From Phycisphaeraceae bacterium (GTDB lineage: Bacteria; Planctomycetota; Phycisphaerae; Phycisphaerales; Phycisphaeraceae), in contig JAJDCS010000023.1 of NCBI GenBank assembly GCA_029260715.1, positions 1 through 64,000 of the forward strand: a stretch of DNA of 64,000 nucleotides, read 5' to 3'. Positions within the stretch are counted from its first letter, which is position 1, and each line of letters starts with the position of its first letter. The translations under genes and the position numbers were made by a program. Below are positions 24,278 through 33,493 of this stretch, piece after piece. The notes under the pieces are model-generated. The model had not been told where the DNA came from, ran no database searches, and saw only the letters and a program-made list of their open reading frames with translations.

Positions 24278-27037
24278 TTAATTGCGACGTAATTCAACCG
24301 CCGTCACCGAGCAAGGCGGGAAGGTGTATGTCCAGTCCGAGCCCACACCCTGGACGCCGTCTGAAGATACCTTCACTTCACCCAGCTTGCGTGAATAAAA
24401 CCGGCTGAGTGGTTTGACCTGTGCCTGCTTGGCCCACTTGAGACCGGGCACCCAGTTGGGCAGCTCGGTGCCGGTGTTGGCGTCCAGCGCGGTGCCGTGG
24501 AGGGTGTGCGTGGTGGCGTTTGGGCCGGGCGTAAACCCGTCAATGCGGATCTGTGTCTCCATCGCTTGGTCGAAGTGTTTGTTGATCACCATCAGGTAAA
24601 GCGTTTGGCCGTCTCGGCTGGTGCTGGCACGAGCCTCTAGATAGGGCACGCCCCGCACAGCGTCAACCCTGCCGACAGCCGGCGAATCGTAGCTGGGCGA
24701 TTCGGTGTTTGTCCGCACCAGCACATCGCCGAAATGCTGGGTGTACAACTGAAACGCGTAGTAAGGGGCCTTGGGGATCCAGCTACCGTTGAACGGGTTT
24801 GTGAAGCCGCGGGGGCCGATCCAGCCCATGAATGTGTGCTCGCTAAGCTTAAAGAAGTTGGCGATCTCCACACGGGGCATATCGATAAACGTCCCAAGCA
24901 TGCTGGCCACGAACAAAGCCGAACCCAGCGTCTTGGTGTGGTCCACGTACGGGCTGTCGATGCTCGGAGAGAAGTAAGGCCCCCACTCCGTAATGGCGAT
25001 CTTGATCCGGTCGGCGTGATTGCCCGTGAATTCTTCGATCTGGCTGCCGATCAGCTCCAAGTTCTGACGGACATTGATCGGCGCCGCGAGCAGCGCCGCG
25101 TAAAGAGACCGACCGTCGGGGCTTTCGTGCGGGTCAAGCAGCGGCGCGTACGCGTTGTGTACCGCGAAAAAATCCACGTGCTTAGCCACTCGCCGCAGCA
25201 CTTTACGGTTCCATTCCGGGTAGTGGACAAACTGATACTTGCCGAAATTCTCTCCGCCGATCGCACCGACCTTGATCGTACGATCAACGCGTTTCATGGC
25301 CTTGGCGTAATCAATGAAACGAGAGGCGTACTCGTCGGGCTCCATGGTCAGGTGGTGCGACTTGCGCTCGAAGTACAGCTCGTTACCGATCTCCCAGTAG
25401 GTGACGTGCTGCTGTTGACGGTTCTTGTCGGTGTTGATGTATCGAACCCATTCGGCGGCTTCGTCGGCGGTGCCGGTGCCCATGTTCGCCACAATCAGCA
25501 GCTTGGCCCCGATGCTCTGCGCAAAGTCCAAGGCCTCATCGGTGCCGACGGTGTGCCGGTCTGGCTTGCCTTTGCCGTACTTGGGCTTGGACGGGCGGGC
25601 GTTTTGAGGGCCAACGCCGTCACGCCAGTGGTAATAATCACCCAGCGTACCGCCTGGGAAGCGTACGAGAGAAACATTAAGATCCTTAGCCAAGTCAATA
25701 ATCGTGGCGTTGGGCTTGTGAGTACGAGGGTCGAATATGGAGTTGCCGCTGTCGACCCAATTAAGGTTTGTGCCGTACAGCGACCGCGGGATATCGCGGA
25801 CCTTCTCGTCGGCGTAAATGTTGATCTTCGCCTGAAGCGATCCCCCCGGTCCGGGCACCACCACATCGCTATCGTCTCCGCCGACGGGCTCGATGACGAT
25901 GTCGTCGAAGTACGCGGCGCCTTTCGTCCCCGCGACCGTGACGAACACGATCAGGTGCTTGGCCTCCGCGTCGGGCATCCGCAAGATGCCTTCTTTCGTC
26001 TCCAACCGACCCCCGTTGCTTTCCTGGCTAAAGCGGAGTTTCCCGACCTTCTCACCGCCTTGGCCTAAAACGGTGACACCAGCCACCGCCATAGCGCCGC
26101 CATCGGCGCCGAGCCGGAGAGACACCTTCAATTCCTTCCCGCTCAGACCCGCTGCCGGGAGCACCTGGGCAACACCTAACGGCTGGCCACCTGGAGTGTT
26201 GGATTGATTGGGCGAAAGCATCAACGCTTGGCCGCTTACGCCTTGCTTCGACCGCACATGCGCGACCCTACCCTTGGCAGCCGTCGCTTTTTGTATGGTC
26301 CACCCCTGAGGCAGATCGCCGCCCCCCGCCTCAAAGCCACCGTTGGCCAAGAGATTCTCCGACGGATTTGATTGATCAGAAGCTGGACCCGCTCCCCAAT
26401 CACCGTTATCAGCCCCTTGGCCGTGCCCATCAATGGGCTCGATGACAATATCGTCGATGAACGCAGCCCCCTTAGCGCCAGCCACAGCCGTGAACACAAT
26501 CAAGTGCTTGGCTTGCGCATTGGGTATCTCCAGGAAGCCTTCCTTCGCCTCCAACCGACCGCCGTTGCCGCCCTGGCTGAAATGGAGCTTCCCTAATTTC
26601 CCGCCGCTTTCGTCCAAGATGGTGACACCGACGACCGCCATGGCGCCGCCCTGTGCGCCGAGCTTGGCCGAGACTTTCAACCGTTTGCCGCTCAGACCCG
26701 CAGCCGGGACCACCTGCGCCAGGCCTAGCGGCTGAGCGCCGGAGGCGTTGGCTTGATTCGGCGAAAGCTTGAGTGTCCGGCCGCTGCCCTGCCCCCCCAC
26801 ATCGACAAGTGACACACCGCCCTTATTGGCAAGCGTTTTATCTAAAGACCAATGCGTAGGGACCCCGCCGCCCGGAGCCTCAAAGTCTCCGTTTCGCACC
26901 ACGTTTTCTTGTGCGTGTGCCGCCGCTCCGGAATTAGGCCCGTCGTACTGGGCACAGGCCATCAAAACGTACGCCAGCAGGATTAACGGGGACATGCGCC
27001 CGATTTTCACGGCCGATAAAGGGTTTCGTCTCGTCAT
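24278..27037 (-). CDS. GH51-like lipoprotein with tandem carbohydrate-binding-like domains
   Basis: 919 aa. The ATG has an AAAGGAGG Shine-Dalgarno with 7-base spacing. The signal peptide ends in the lipobox-like LMAC (Cys28), so it may be a lipoprotein. Residues 44-204 and 227-387 are two copies of a CBM_4_9-like domain, 62% identical by hand count, joined by a short linker. The catalytic part (about 405-919) resembles GH51/GH-A alpha-L-arabinofuranosidases: LVRFPGGTLGDYYHW, acid/base Glu in WEIGNE (about E553), nucleophile Glu in ITEWGPY (about E684). It may trim, remodel or free the EPS outside the cytoplasm. The family is read by eye; GH39, GH79 or a new family is possible. Confidence 0.75.
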   Translation of the reverse strand: MTRRNPLSAVKIGRMSPLILLAYVLMACAQYDGPNSGAAAHAQENVVRNGDFEAPGGGVPTHWSLDKTLANKGGVSLVDVGGQGSGRTLKLSPNQANASGAQPLGLAQVVPAAGLSGKRLKVSAKLGAQGGAMAVVGVTILDESGGKLGKLHFSQGGNGGRLEAKEGFLEIPNAQAKHLIVFTAVAGAKGAAFIDDIVIEPIDGHGQGADNGDWGAGPASDQSNPSENLLANGGFEAGGGDLPQGWTIQKATAAKGRVAHVRSKQGVSGQALMLSPNQSNTPGGQPLGVAQVLPAAGLSGKELKVSLRLGADGGAMAVAGVTVLGQGGEKVGKLRFSQESNGGRLETKEGILRMPDAEAKHLIVFVTVAGTKGAAYFDDIVIEPVGGDDSDVVVPGPGGSLQAKINIYADEKVRDIPRSLYGTNLNWVDSGNSIFDPRTHKPNATIIDLAKDLNVSLVRFPGGTLGDYYHWRDGVGPQNARPSKPKYGKGKPDRHTVGTDEALDFAQSIGAKLLIVANMGTGTADEAAEWVRYINTDKNRQQQHVTYWEIGNELYFERKSHHLTMEPDEYASRFIDYAKAMKRVDRTIKVGAIGGENFGKYQFVHYPEWNRKVLRRVAKHVDFFAVHNAYAPLLDPHESPDGRSLYAALLAAPINVRQNLELIGSQIEEFTGNHADRIKIAITEWGPYFSPSIDSPYVDHTKTLGSALFVASMLGTFIDMPRVEIANFFKLSEHTFMGWIGPRGFTNPFNGSWIPKAPYYAFQLYTQHFGDVLVRTNTESPSYDSPAVGRVDAVRGVPYLEARASTSRDGQTLYLMVINKHFDQAMETQIRIDGFTPGPNATTHTLHGTALDANTGTELPNWVPGLKWAKQAQVKPLSRFYSRKLGEVKVSSDGVQGVGSDWTYTFPPCSVTAVELRRN

Positions 27038-27089
27038 TACTGAACCTCCTTTTAGAAAAAGCTCACAGCTTGAACCGGTGATCGAGATG

Positions 27090-27896
27090 TTAAAACTCCG
27101 TCAGTGAGCTGGTGCGCTTCGCGGTTTTTACCGCCCACTCGAACGCGCCCACGCCGATAGCCAAGAAGACCACCGCGAAGGCGATGAGTATGGTTAATTC
27201 ACCCGAAAGCTCGACAAAACCCTTGTTCTGAAGCAACGCCCCGCGCATCCCATCCAACGCGTGGGTCAGCGGCACAAGGTTGGCGCACCACTTTAGCCAA
27301 CCGGGGAGCATGCCCGTTGGGAACAACACACCGCTAAGAAAGACCACGACAAAAACCCCGATCTGAATGACAGGCCGGCCGCGTTTCATCAGAAGCACGA
27401 CACTCGCCCAGAGCATCCCCACACCGACGAAACACAACACCGTGAGAATGAAAATCGCCATCGCCGGGATCACGTTCGTCCAGGCGATGTCGACCCCGTA
27501 AACAATCACCGCCAGCACGATGTAGACCACGAACCGCAACGCATTGAAGAAGTAAGACCACAGCGACGAATACACCAGGATCAGTGGCAGCGGGACCGGC
27601 GACATGAGCGTTGCTTCCAGCGACCCGCTTAACTGGCCCTCTCTGATCTGGTCGGCGAACCCCACCAGGCTGGTCACCACGCACTCGGTCAACGCCACGC
27701 CTATCAGCAAGAACGCCAGGTAGTTCCCTCCGTAAGGTTTCAAAGCCGGCAACTCGGTTTCACCAACGGTTTGGCCGATGTAAAAAAATACACCCAAAAC
27801 CAACACGATATTTACAATCTTAAGCGCGAACGATACGCGGTAGCTCATCGCGGTCATGGCGTCCCGCTTAAAAAATGCCCAGGCCAGACTCGTCAC
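27090..27896 (-). CDS. ABC-2 type transporter permease
   Basis: 268 aa with about six hydrophobic segments, the topology of ABC-2 permeases. The GTG start overlaps the stop of the ATPase gene (GTGA), so the two subunits are translationally coupled. SPVPLPLILVYSS and GVLFPTGMLPGWLKW fit the family's conserved loops. It would form the membrane channel of an exporter for a glycan, lipid-linked sugar or other cargo. It lies 52 bases upstream of the GH51-like gene in the EPS run. Confidence 0.85.
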   Translation of the reverse strand: MTSLAWAFFKRDAMTAMSYRVSFALKIVNIVLVLGVFFYIGQTVGETELPALKPYGGNYLAFLLIGVALTECVVTSLVGFADQIREGQLSGSLEATLMSPVPLPLILVYSSLWSYFFNALRFVVYIVLAVIVYGVDIAWTNVIPAMAIFILTVLCFVGVGMLWASVVLLMKRGRPVIQIGVFVVVFLSGVLFPTGMLPGWLKWCANLVPLTHALDGMRGALLQNKGFVELSGELTILIAFAVVFLAIGVGAFEWAVKTAKRTSSLTEF

Positions 27897-29035
27897 GACG
27901 CCACCCCCTCTTTCTGAGTTTCCAACTCGGGTTGGCCCCCGTCTTCCAGACCCACGGGGTGCTCCCCCCCCGCCCGGGCGACTTCGAGTAATTCACAAAA
28001 CACCTTGTCGAAAGGCTCTTGTTCGGTGTGGCAGCGCACGACCGTGCCACCCGCGTCGAGGATCACCCCCAACACTCGCGACAACGCTTCGGACCCCTTC
28101 CGGGTCCGCAACGTCAATGAAGCCTCGGCGTCGCCGTTGGATGGCGTGTCGGTCACCTCGATCAAACCCGCTTCGGGCTGGGCTCGCAGCCCGCCGTCAA
28201 GGCGACAGCCGTGGTAAGCCAAGTGGTGAACCTCGTAATCCTGTTGCCCCCACCGCCTGCGGATTTCGTTGATGGTGCCCTGGGCGATAATCCGCCCGTG
28301 GTTGATGATCACCACACGGTCGCAGAGATTCTCGGCTTCGTCGAGTGTGTTGGTCGCGATGAGGTGGGTCTGATGCGGCGACCGCTTGCGCTTGTCGGCG
28401 ATCCACCGGCGGATGTTCTGGGCGGACAACGGGTCGAGGCTGCGGGTGGGCTCGTCGTACAGCACGATGTGCGGGTCGCTCAGCAGCCCGCGAGCGATGG
28501 CCAGCTTCTGCTTCATGCCCGACGAGTAGCCGTGGTACGGGCGGTGGGCGGCTTGCGCCAGGTCCAGCGCGTCGAGCAGTTCATTGATCCGCACCTTGGC
28601 GACGGCCTTGGGCACGCCGTAGAGCGCCGCGAAAAACAACAGGTTGTGATACCCCGTTAGCCGCCAGTAAAAGCTGCGCTCATCGCACGTCACCAGCCCC
28701 ATCATCCCACGCCTGCGTATCGCCCTGGAGTCTATGCTCTGCCCGTAGACCGAAACCCGACCGGACGTCGGGTAGAGCAACGACGCGATGATCTTCAGCA
28801 GCGTCGTTTTGCCCGCGCCGTTGGGACCCAATAGACCAATCATCTCGCCTTCGTTCACCGAGAAAGAAACATCGTCGAGCGCCTGCTTGTGCGCCCCTTT
28901 CTTGGACGAAGCCACGTCACGCGCGAAGAGGGAGCGTGTGTAAACCTTGGACACACACTCCACCGACACCGCGGGCTGGCCCGGGTTGATCTTGTCTACA
29001 TGTTCCTGCAGTTGAGCCATAACATCCGTTTCCAT
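27893..29035 (-). CDS. ABC transporter ATP-binding protein
   Basis: 380 aa. Walker A GPNGAGKTTL (about 70), Q-loop region, signature YSSGMKQKLAIARGL (a variant of LSGGQ usual in NatA/drug-type ABC-2 exporters), Walker B IVLYDEPT and a switch-like TNTLDEAE. The signature is of the NatA/DrrA kind rather than the Wzt O-antigen kind, and the C-terminal 120 residues are an extra domain without a Wzt carbohydrate-binding look. It powers the permease encoded next. Cargo is unknown; the context suggests envelope or EPS export. Confidence 0.88.
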   Translation of the reverse strand: METDVMAQLQEHVDKINPGQPAVSVECVSKVYTRSLFARDVASSKKGAHKQALDDVSFSVNEGEMIGLLGPNGAGKTTLLKIIASLLYPTSGRVSVYGQSIDSRAIRRRGMMGLVTCDERSFYWRLTGYHNLLFFAALYGVPKAVAKVRINELLDALDLAQAAHRPYHGYSSGMKQKLAIARGLLSDPHIVLYDEPTRSLDPLSAQNIRRWIADKRKRSPHQTHLIATNTLDEAENLCDRVVIINHGRIIAQGTINEIRRRWGQQDYEVHHLAYHGCRLDGGLRAQPEAGLIEVTDTPSNGDAEASLTLRTRKGSEALSRVLGVILDAGGTVVRCHTEQEPFDKVFCELLEVARAGGEHPVGLEDGGQPELETQKEGVAS

Positions 29036-29170
29036 CGGCTCCGCTCACAACGGGATAAGTAATTATCGCGCTCCCCCCACCGCTTGGGCGTCACAAGCCC
29101 CTGATTGTGACCGACCGCACATTCTAGGAGGGGTAGGCCCAGCGGGACAGCGACGGGTGACGCTGTGTGG

Positions 29171-30046
29171 TTACGAACCGTGCGTGCCGTGCTTTTGGGC
29201 CATCGCCACAACGTTCGCGTATTGCTCGTTTCGATTAAGCTCATCCACGAACGCGTCCAACCGCTCGATCTCAGCGAGCGAGCCCGCGTGAAAAAATCGG
29301 TACCCCTCGCTCTGCAGAAGGCCCAACAACTCGCGAGCGGATGATTCTTTCGAGGCGAGTTCGGCAGGGAAAAACTCGAAGACGATGCTGGGGTGGAACC
29401 GCCTCAAGGTTTCGATAGAGCCCTTGACAACCCGTGTCTCCCAGCCGTCCGTGTCGCACTTGATCAGGTCCAGCCGGGGCACGGGCTGCTCTTCAAGGTA
29501 ACGATCAAGCGTGCTCCACCGGATCGTCTGCTGCTGGGCGCTGTCCTGCTTGGCCCCGAGTCGGTACCCACAGGCCACCTCCACTCCCTCAGCCTCACCC
29601 GTCTCGTCGACCAGACCCATCTGGACAGTCGTGACCTGTGACACGCCGTTCAATTGAATGTTCGCGTTCAGCCTCTGGCTGGCCCAATCCGTGGGCTCGA
29701 ACGCGATCACCTTGCCGTTTTCGCCGACGCAGCGGGCCATGGTGAGCGTCAAGTAGCCGATGTTTGCCCCCACGTCGACCGCGACCCCGCCCGCCGGCAG
29801 GAGTTTCTGGATCGTCTCAACAACGCTCGGCTCCCAGGCGCCGCTGTAGTAGATCTTCGCGTCGATGGTCTGCTGAAGATCGATGTTCATCAGAAACGAG
29901 CCGGTGTCATGCACAAACACCCCACGCGGGCGCAACCGATTCACAAAACCCAGCACAGCCATGAGGTACCGGTTGAGACCCGGGTACAGCGGTGTTTTCC
30001 GGTAGACCCTGAGGGTCACGCGTATCATCGATTGAAGTGGTTTCAT
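29171..30046 (-). CDS. FkbM family methyltransferase
   Basis: 291 aa from the ATG at 30046 (GTG at 30055 is an alternative). SAM motif GGVAVDVGANIGYLTLTMA (about 85-103), VIAFEPTDWASQRLNANIQLN, and DLIKCDTDGWETRVVKG are the standard FkbM blocks. These enzymes usually O-methylate sugars or polyketides. It lies between a GT2 and the ABC transporter, so O-methylation of the EPS sugar is the natural guess. Confidence 0.85.
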   Translation of the reverse strand: MKPLQSMIRVTLRVYRKTPLYPGLNRYLMAVLGFVNRLRPRGVFVHDTGSFLMNIDLQQTIDAKIYYSGAWEPSVVETIQKLLPAGGVAVDVGANIGYLTLTMARCVGENGKVIAFEPTDWASQRLNANIQLNGVSQVTTVQMGLVDETGEAEGVEVACGYRLGAKQDSAQQQTIRWSTLDRYLEEQPVPRLDLIKCDTDGWETRVVKGSIETLRRFHPSIVFEFFPAELASKESSARELLGLLQSEGYRFFHAGSLAEIERLDAFVDELNRNEQYANVVAMAQKHGTHGS

Positions 30047-30145
30047 CCGCTGCACCCGCCTAAAAAATATCCAGTCCCAAGGGGCTATTCTATAACCCCC
30101 AACCTCTCAAAGCGGGCCCCAAAAGCCCGCCAAGCAAACCAACCG

Positions 30146-31174
30146 TTATAGCGCCAACGCGCGGAAACGGATGCTCCCGTAAATCAACCCCGCGCAGACC
30201 ACTGCCTGCCGCATGGCCATGGCCACCGCCCGCGCCACCAGCTTCGGCACTCTCGCCACTGAAAACCCCGTGCCGCCGATCGTCATCGTCCATAGCAGGT
30301 ACGGCAGTGTCAGCAACAACAACCACACGCTGCCCGCAACCCCCAGCACCAAACCCGTAATCAGCATGTAAAACAGCGCATTCTCCTTGAAAACGAACAC
30401 CCGCCAGTGCAGCAAGCAACGCCGCAACTCGGGGTGACGCTTCACCAAAGCGGGGATCACATAGTAATTAAATGGGTTAAGCAGCCAATCGGTCGGCCGC
30501 TCGTTCTGCACCTCGTGGTAAACGATCATCTCAGGAACAAACACGTTGCGCGACCCGCTCTTCTTGACCCGCCAGGCCAAGTCGGTGTCGGCGCATTCGT
30601 TGCGCATCTTGCGGAAATCCTGGAAGCACAGGCCCTGGTCAAAACCGCCCAGTTCAAGAAACGCGCTTTTTCGGTAAACGATGTTCGCCGTGGGATACGT
30701 CGGGTGCTCTTCGAGCACGCGCATACTCGTGCGCGTGAGAAAACCGACTCTCTCACCGGGCTTGAAGTGTACCGGCCCCGTGACGAACCCCACGCCGTCG
30801 TCGGCCATCGCGGCCAAGGCCAACTCCAGCCACCGCGCACACGGAGCACAGTCGCTATCGGTAAACGCCACGATGCCCGCCGCCGCAAGCCCCACGCCCG
30901 TGTTGCGAGAGTGCGCCGGGCCGTTGTTCTCTTGCATCCGGTGGTACACCATCTTCACCGGCGACTCACGCTGCATCTCCTTAACCAGATCGGGCGTGTC
31001 GTCCGTGGACAGGTTGTCGACAACGATGACCTCAAACGCAGCGGGGTCGAGCGTCTGCGCCCACAGCGCATCGATCAGCTCGCGCAACTCGCGGCTGCGG
31101 TTGCGCACCGGCACCACCACCGACACACGCACCCCGTCGCTCGCGGGCGTGGCTGGTCCAGCCGCCCCGGTCAT
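30146..31174 (-). CDS. Glycosyltransferase family 2
   Basis: 342 aa from the ATG at 31174, which overlaps the upstream gene by ATGA. GT-A motifs are VSVVVPVRNRS, VVDNLSTDDTPD, FTDSDCAPCARW and ADTDLAWRVKK. Two hydrophobic stretches lie near the C-terminus. The last residues (GSIRFRAL) match the GT2 at 8544-9521, and the two share the same plan, so they are probably paralogues. Donor unknown. Confidence 0.88.
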   Translation of the reverse strand: MTGAAGPATPASDGVRVSVVVPVRNRSRELRELIDALWAQTLDPAAFEVIVVDNLSTDDTPDLVKEMQRESPVKMVYHRMQENNGPAHSRNTGVGLAAAGIVAFTDSDCAPCARWLELALAAMADDGVGFVTGPVHFKPGERVGFLTRTSMRVLEEHPTYPTANIVYRKSAFLELGGFDQGLCFQDFRKMRNECADTDLAWRVKKSGSRNVFVPEMIVYHEVQNERPTDWLLNPFNYYVIPALVKRHPELRRCLLHWRVFVFKENALFYMLITGLVLGVAGSVWLLLLTLPYLLWTMTIGGTGFSVARVPKLVARAVAMAMRQAVVCAGLIYGSIRFRALAL

Positions 31175-31818
31175 CGGATGAACACCCTGTAAAGCCAACC
31201 CGGTATGAAATCTCGGTGGCGGTTGAGGATCGCACCGAGGACCGTGATTTTCTGATTGGCCAAGTCCCGACGCACCCGGTCGATCATCTCGTACCGCGTC
31301 TTGCCCGCCTGCACCACCAGCATCATATTGGGCAGCACAGCCCCGGCGATCATTGCGTCGGCGTAGACCAACACCGGCAGCGCATCGACCAGCACAATGT
31401 CATAAACCTGCTTCGCCTGGTCCAGTGTGCGTCTCAGGGCAGCGTCCACGGGGGTCAAGCGGCCGTTGTCGCCCGTGTGGTCCGAAGCCGTCACCACCTC
31501 CAGCCCGTCGGGGCATACCTGCACACACTCGTGCAGGGGCACGCCCGCCGCGATCGATTCGATCGTCTTGTCATAAGCCGGGAGCTTGAGCGCCGCACGC
31601 ACCGCGGGTTTCTTCCTGCTCATCTCCACCACCAACGGCCGCAACCCGAACGAAGCACGCAACTCGCGAGCCACGTGCAGCACCGCGGTCGTTGTCCCTT
31701 CACCGCCCCGCAGCCCCGCGAACAGGACCGCGTCGATGCGCTGCTCGCGCACCGCGTTGAATAGGAACATCGCCGCTCGACGGAAGCTCTCAGTGATCGC
31801 CTCGGGCGCGTTCGACAT
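31171..31818 (-). CDS. Small BY-kinase-like ATPase (CpsD/CapB type), degenerate P-loop
   Basis: 215 aa. The fold matches the cytoplasmic BY-kinase/ParA-like domain: AVREQRIDAVLFAGL, then a Walker A position reading GGEGTTTAV, then IVLVDALPVLVYAD (Walker B) and VLGAILNRH. The invariant P-loop Lys is replaced by Thr (about residue 42), and the Walker A' Asp region reads VVEMSRKK. The C-terminus lacks the Tyr cluster of active kinases. Its start overlaps the end of the Wzz-like gene, the usual CpsC-CpsD pairing. It may be a regulatory partner that no longer phosphorylates itself. Confidence 0.78.
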   Translation of the reverse strand: MSNAPEAITESFRRAAMFLFNAVREQRIDAVLFAGLRGGEGTTTAVLHVARELRASFGLRPLVVEMSRKKPAVRAALKLPAYDKTIESIAAGVPLHECVQVCPDGLEVVTASDHTGDNGRLTPVDAALRRTLDQAKQVYDIVLVDALPVLVYADAMIAGAVLPNMMLVVQAGKTRYEMIDRVRRDLANQKITVLGAILNRHRDFIPGWLYRVFIR

Positions 31819-33346
31819 CTGTGGCTGACTCCAGAATTAGATCGACATTTCTAGGGTGGCGCCGCCAATAGTCGAGGCGCTTGTGGACGGGGACCACGGT
31901 GACGACGGGCGCGTGCAGGTGTTTCTCAATCGCCTCGGAGGTGTACACGCCGTGATCGAAGAACTCCGCCAGCACCGCCCACGACCCGGCGGCCAACACC
32001 CCGAAAACCAACGCCAACGCCAGCAGGATCGACTTGCTGACCCCCACCGGCAGCAGCGGGTTGACCGCGCGTTGGATCACCGAGACGCCACCGACTTGCT
32101 TCCGCCCCAACGCCACAATCGCGGACGCCTCTTGGAGCTTGTCTTGATTAAACAGGTAATCCTGCTCGCTGATTTTCGCGTCACGCACCAGCGACTGCCA
32201 GACGACCTCCGTGTCGTGCAGGTCGCGCAGCGATGCCTCCAGTTCAACGAGGACCGTCTTCTGCGACTCGTAGACGTGCTCTTTCTCGGTCAGCACAGAC
32301 CGCAGGTGCGTCGCCGTCAGCGCCATCAAAGCCTTGAACTGGTCGCGGTTGTTCTCGATGCGTACGCTATCGTCGAGTTCGACCATGCGCAGCTGCTCGC
32401 GCTGCCGCTGCAAGGCTGCCATCTCTTGCTGGAGGTTCGCAGGGAAAGAGTTGGGGCTAAACTGCCCGATGGCGGCGAAATCGGGGTTGGGCTTGGCTAG
32501 CTCCTTATCAAGACGGCCCACTTTTGATTCCGCCTCGTCCAGTTCGATCTTCGCGTGACGCGTGTCGGTTTGTGCCTGGGCGATCTGCCGCAGCAGGACC
32601 GATTTCTGCTCGGCGAAGTTGGTGATGCCGTGCCGGCGTTCGAACTGGTGCAGTTCATCCTGGGCGCGGGTGAGTTCATCGAGTGATTGCCGCCGCTGCT
32701 CTGTAAAAAACTCAACCGCGCTAGCGTCTTGAAAAATCTTGAGCCTGAACTCGAGGTACGAATCGAGAATCTTATTAAGAATGAAGCGGGCCTCTTCGCG
32801 TCCGGGGTAGATCAGGTGCACGGCGATGACATTCGACGCGGCCTTGGCCTCGACCTTGACGCCTCTCTCGAGCATCCACCTCGCCGCGTCACGCGGGGGC
32901 AGCGCTTCGCGGACGCCCAGGGTGATCAGCGTGTCCTTGTACCAAGTCTTGACGCTCTTGATCCCCTGCTTGACGTCGTACCGCAAGCCGGAAATAAACG
33001 ACGTGGGGCGGGGCGGCGGTGCGGACGGCTTATCAAGACCCAGCCGCTCGACTATGCCCTCTAGTAGCTGGGCGCTGTTAAGGATGTCCACCTCCGAGTT
33101 CACGTCTTGGATGCGGTTGGCGATGATGTTCGGCCGATCGCCCAAGACCGTGGTGGGAACAGCTTGCTCTTGACCAAGCTTGACCAGGACCTTGGCGGTG
33201 GCCTGGTAGAGGTCTTCACGCAGTATGAATAAGTAGAACAACGCCGAAAAAATGGTGACCAGGAAAATCGTCAACAACCACCACTTGCGCTTGAAGACGA
33301 TAAACATCAGATCGCGTAGCGATGTTTCAAGCCCAGAGGGATCCAT
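31790..33346 (-). CDS. Chain-length determinant (Wzz/GumC-like)
   Basis: 518 aa. An N-terminal helix (about 22-42) and a C-terminal helix (about 430-455) flank a large periplasmic region with long coiled-coil segments (about 215-340) typical of GumC/Wzz proteins. RAVNPLLPVGVSKSILLAL before the second helix is the Pro-rich family motif. It controls the chain length of the polymer together with the Wzy-like polymerase. Its 3' end overlaps the BY-kinase-like gene by 29 bases. Confidence 0.88.
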   Translation of the reverse strand: MDPSGLETSLRDLMFIVFKRKWWLLTIFLVTIFSALFYLFILREDLYQATAKVLVKLGQEQAVPTTVLGDRPNIIANRIQDVNSEVDILNSAQLLEGIVERLGLDKPSAPPPRPTSFISGLRYDVKQGIKSVKTWYKDTLITLGVREALPPRDAARWMLERGVKVEAKAASNVIAVHLIYPGREEARFILNKILDSYLEFRLKIFQDASAVEFFTEQRRQSLDELTRAQDELHQFERRHGITNFAEQKSVLLRQIAQAQTDTRHAKIELDEAESKVGRLDKELAKPNPDFAAIGQFSPNSFPANLQQEMAALQRQREQLRMVELDDSVRIENNRDQFKALMALTATHLRSVLTEKEHVYESQKTVLVELEASLRDLHDTEVVWQSLVRDAKISEQDYLFNQDKLQEASAIVALGRKQVGGVSVIQRAVNPLLPVGVSKSILLALALVFGVLAAGSWAVLAEFFDHGVYTSEAIEKHLHAPVVTVVPVHKRLDYWRRHPRNVDLILESATDVERARGDH

Positions 33347-33493
33347 CGATTAAATACCCCATGCTCTGTTAAGACCGGCGCCCGCCGACCGCGACCGGCC
33401 CGCCACCACTGTCCCTTGACTCGGCGGTCGTCTCTACTAGAAATTCTATCGCACCCGGTACCCGCGACGCCGCGAGCCCCCGCGTGCGATCAG

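Noticed and set aside
24734-26068. 444-codon plus-strand frame inside the GH51-like gene
   Set aside because: Antisense shadow of a gene with a perfect Shine-Dalgarno and clear catalytic motifs.
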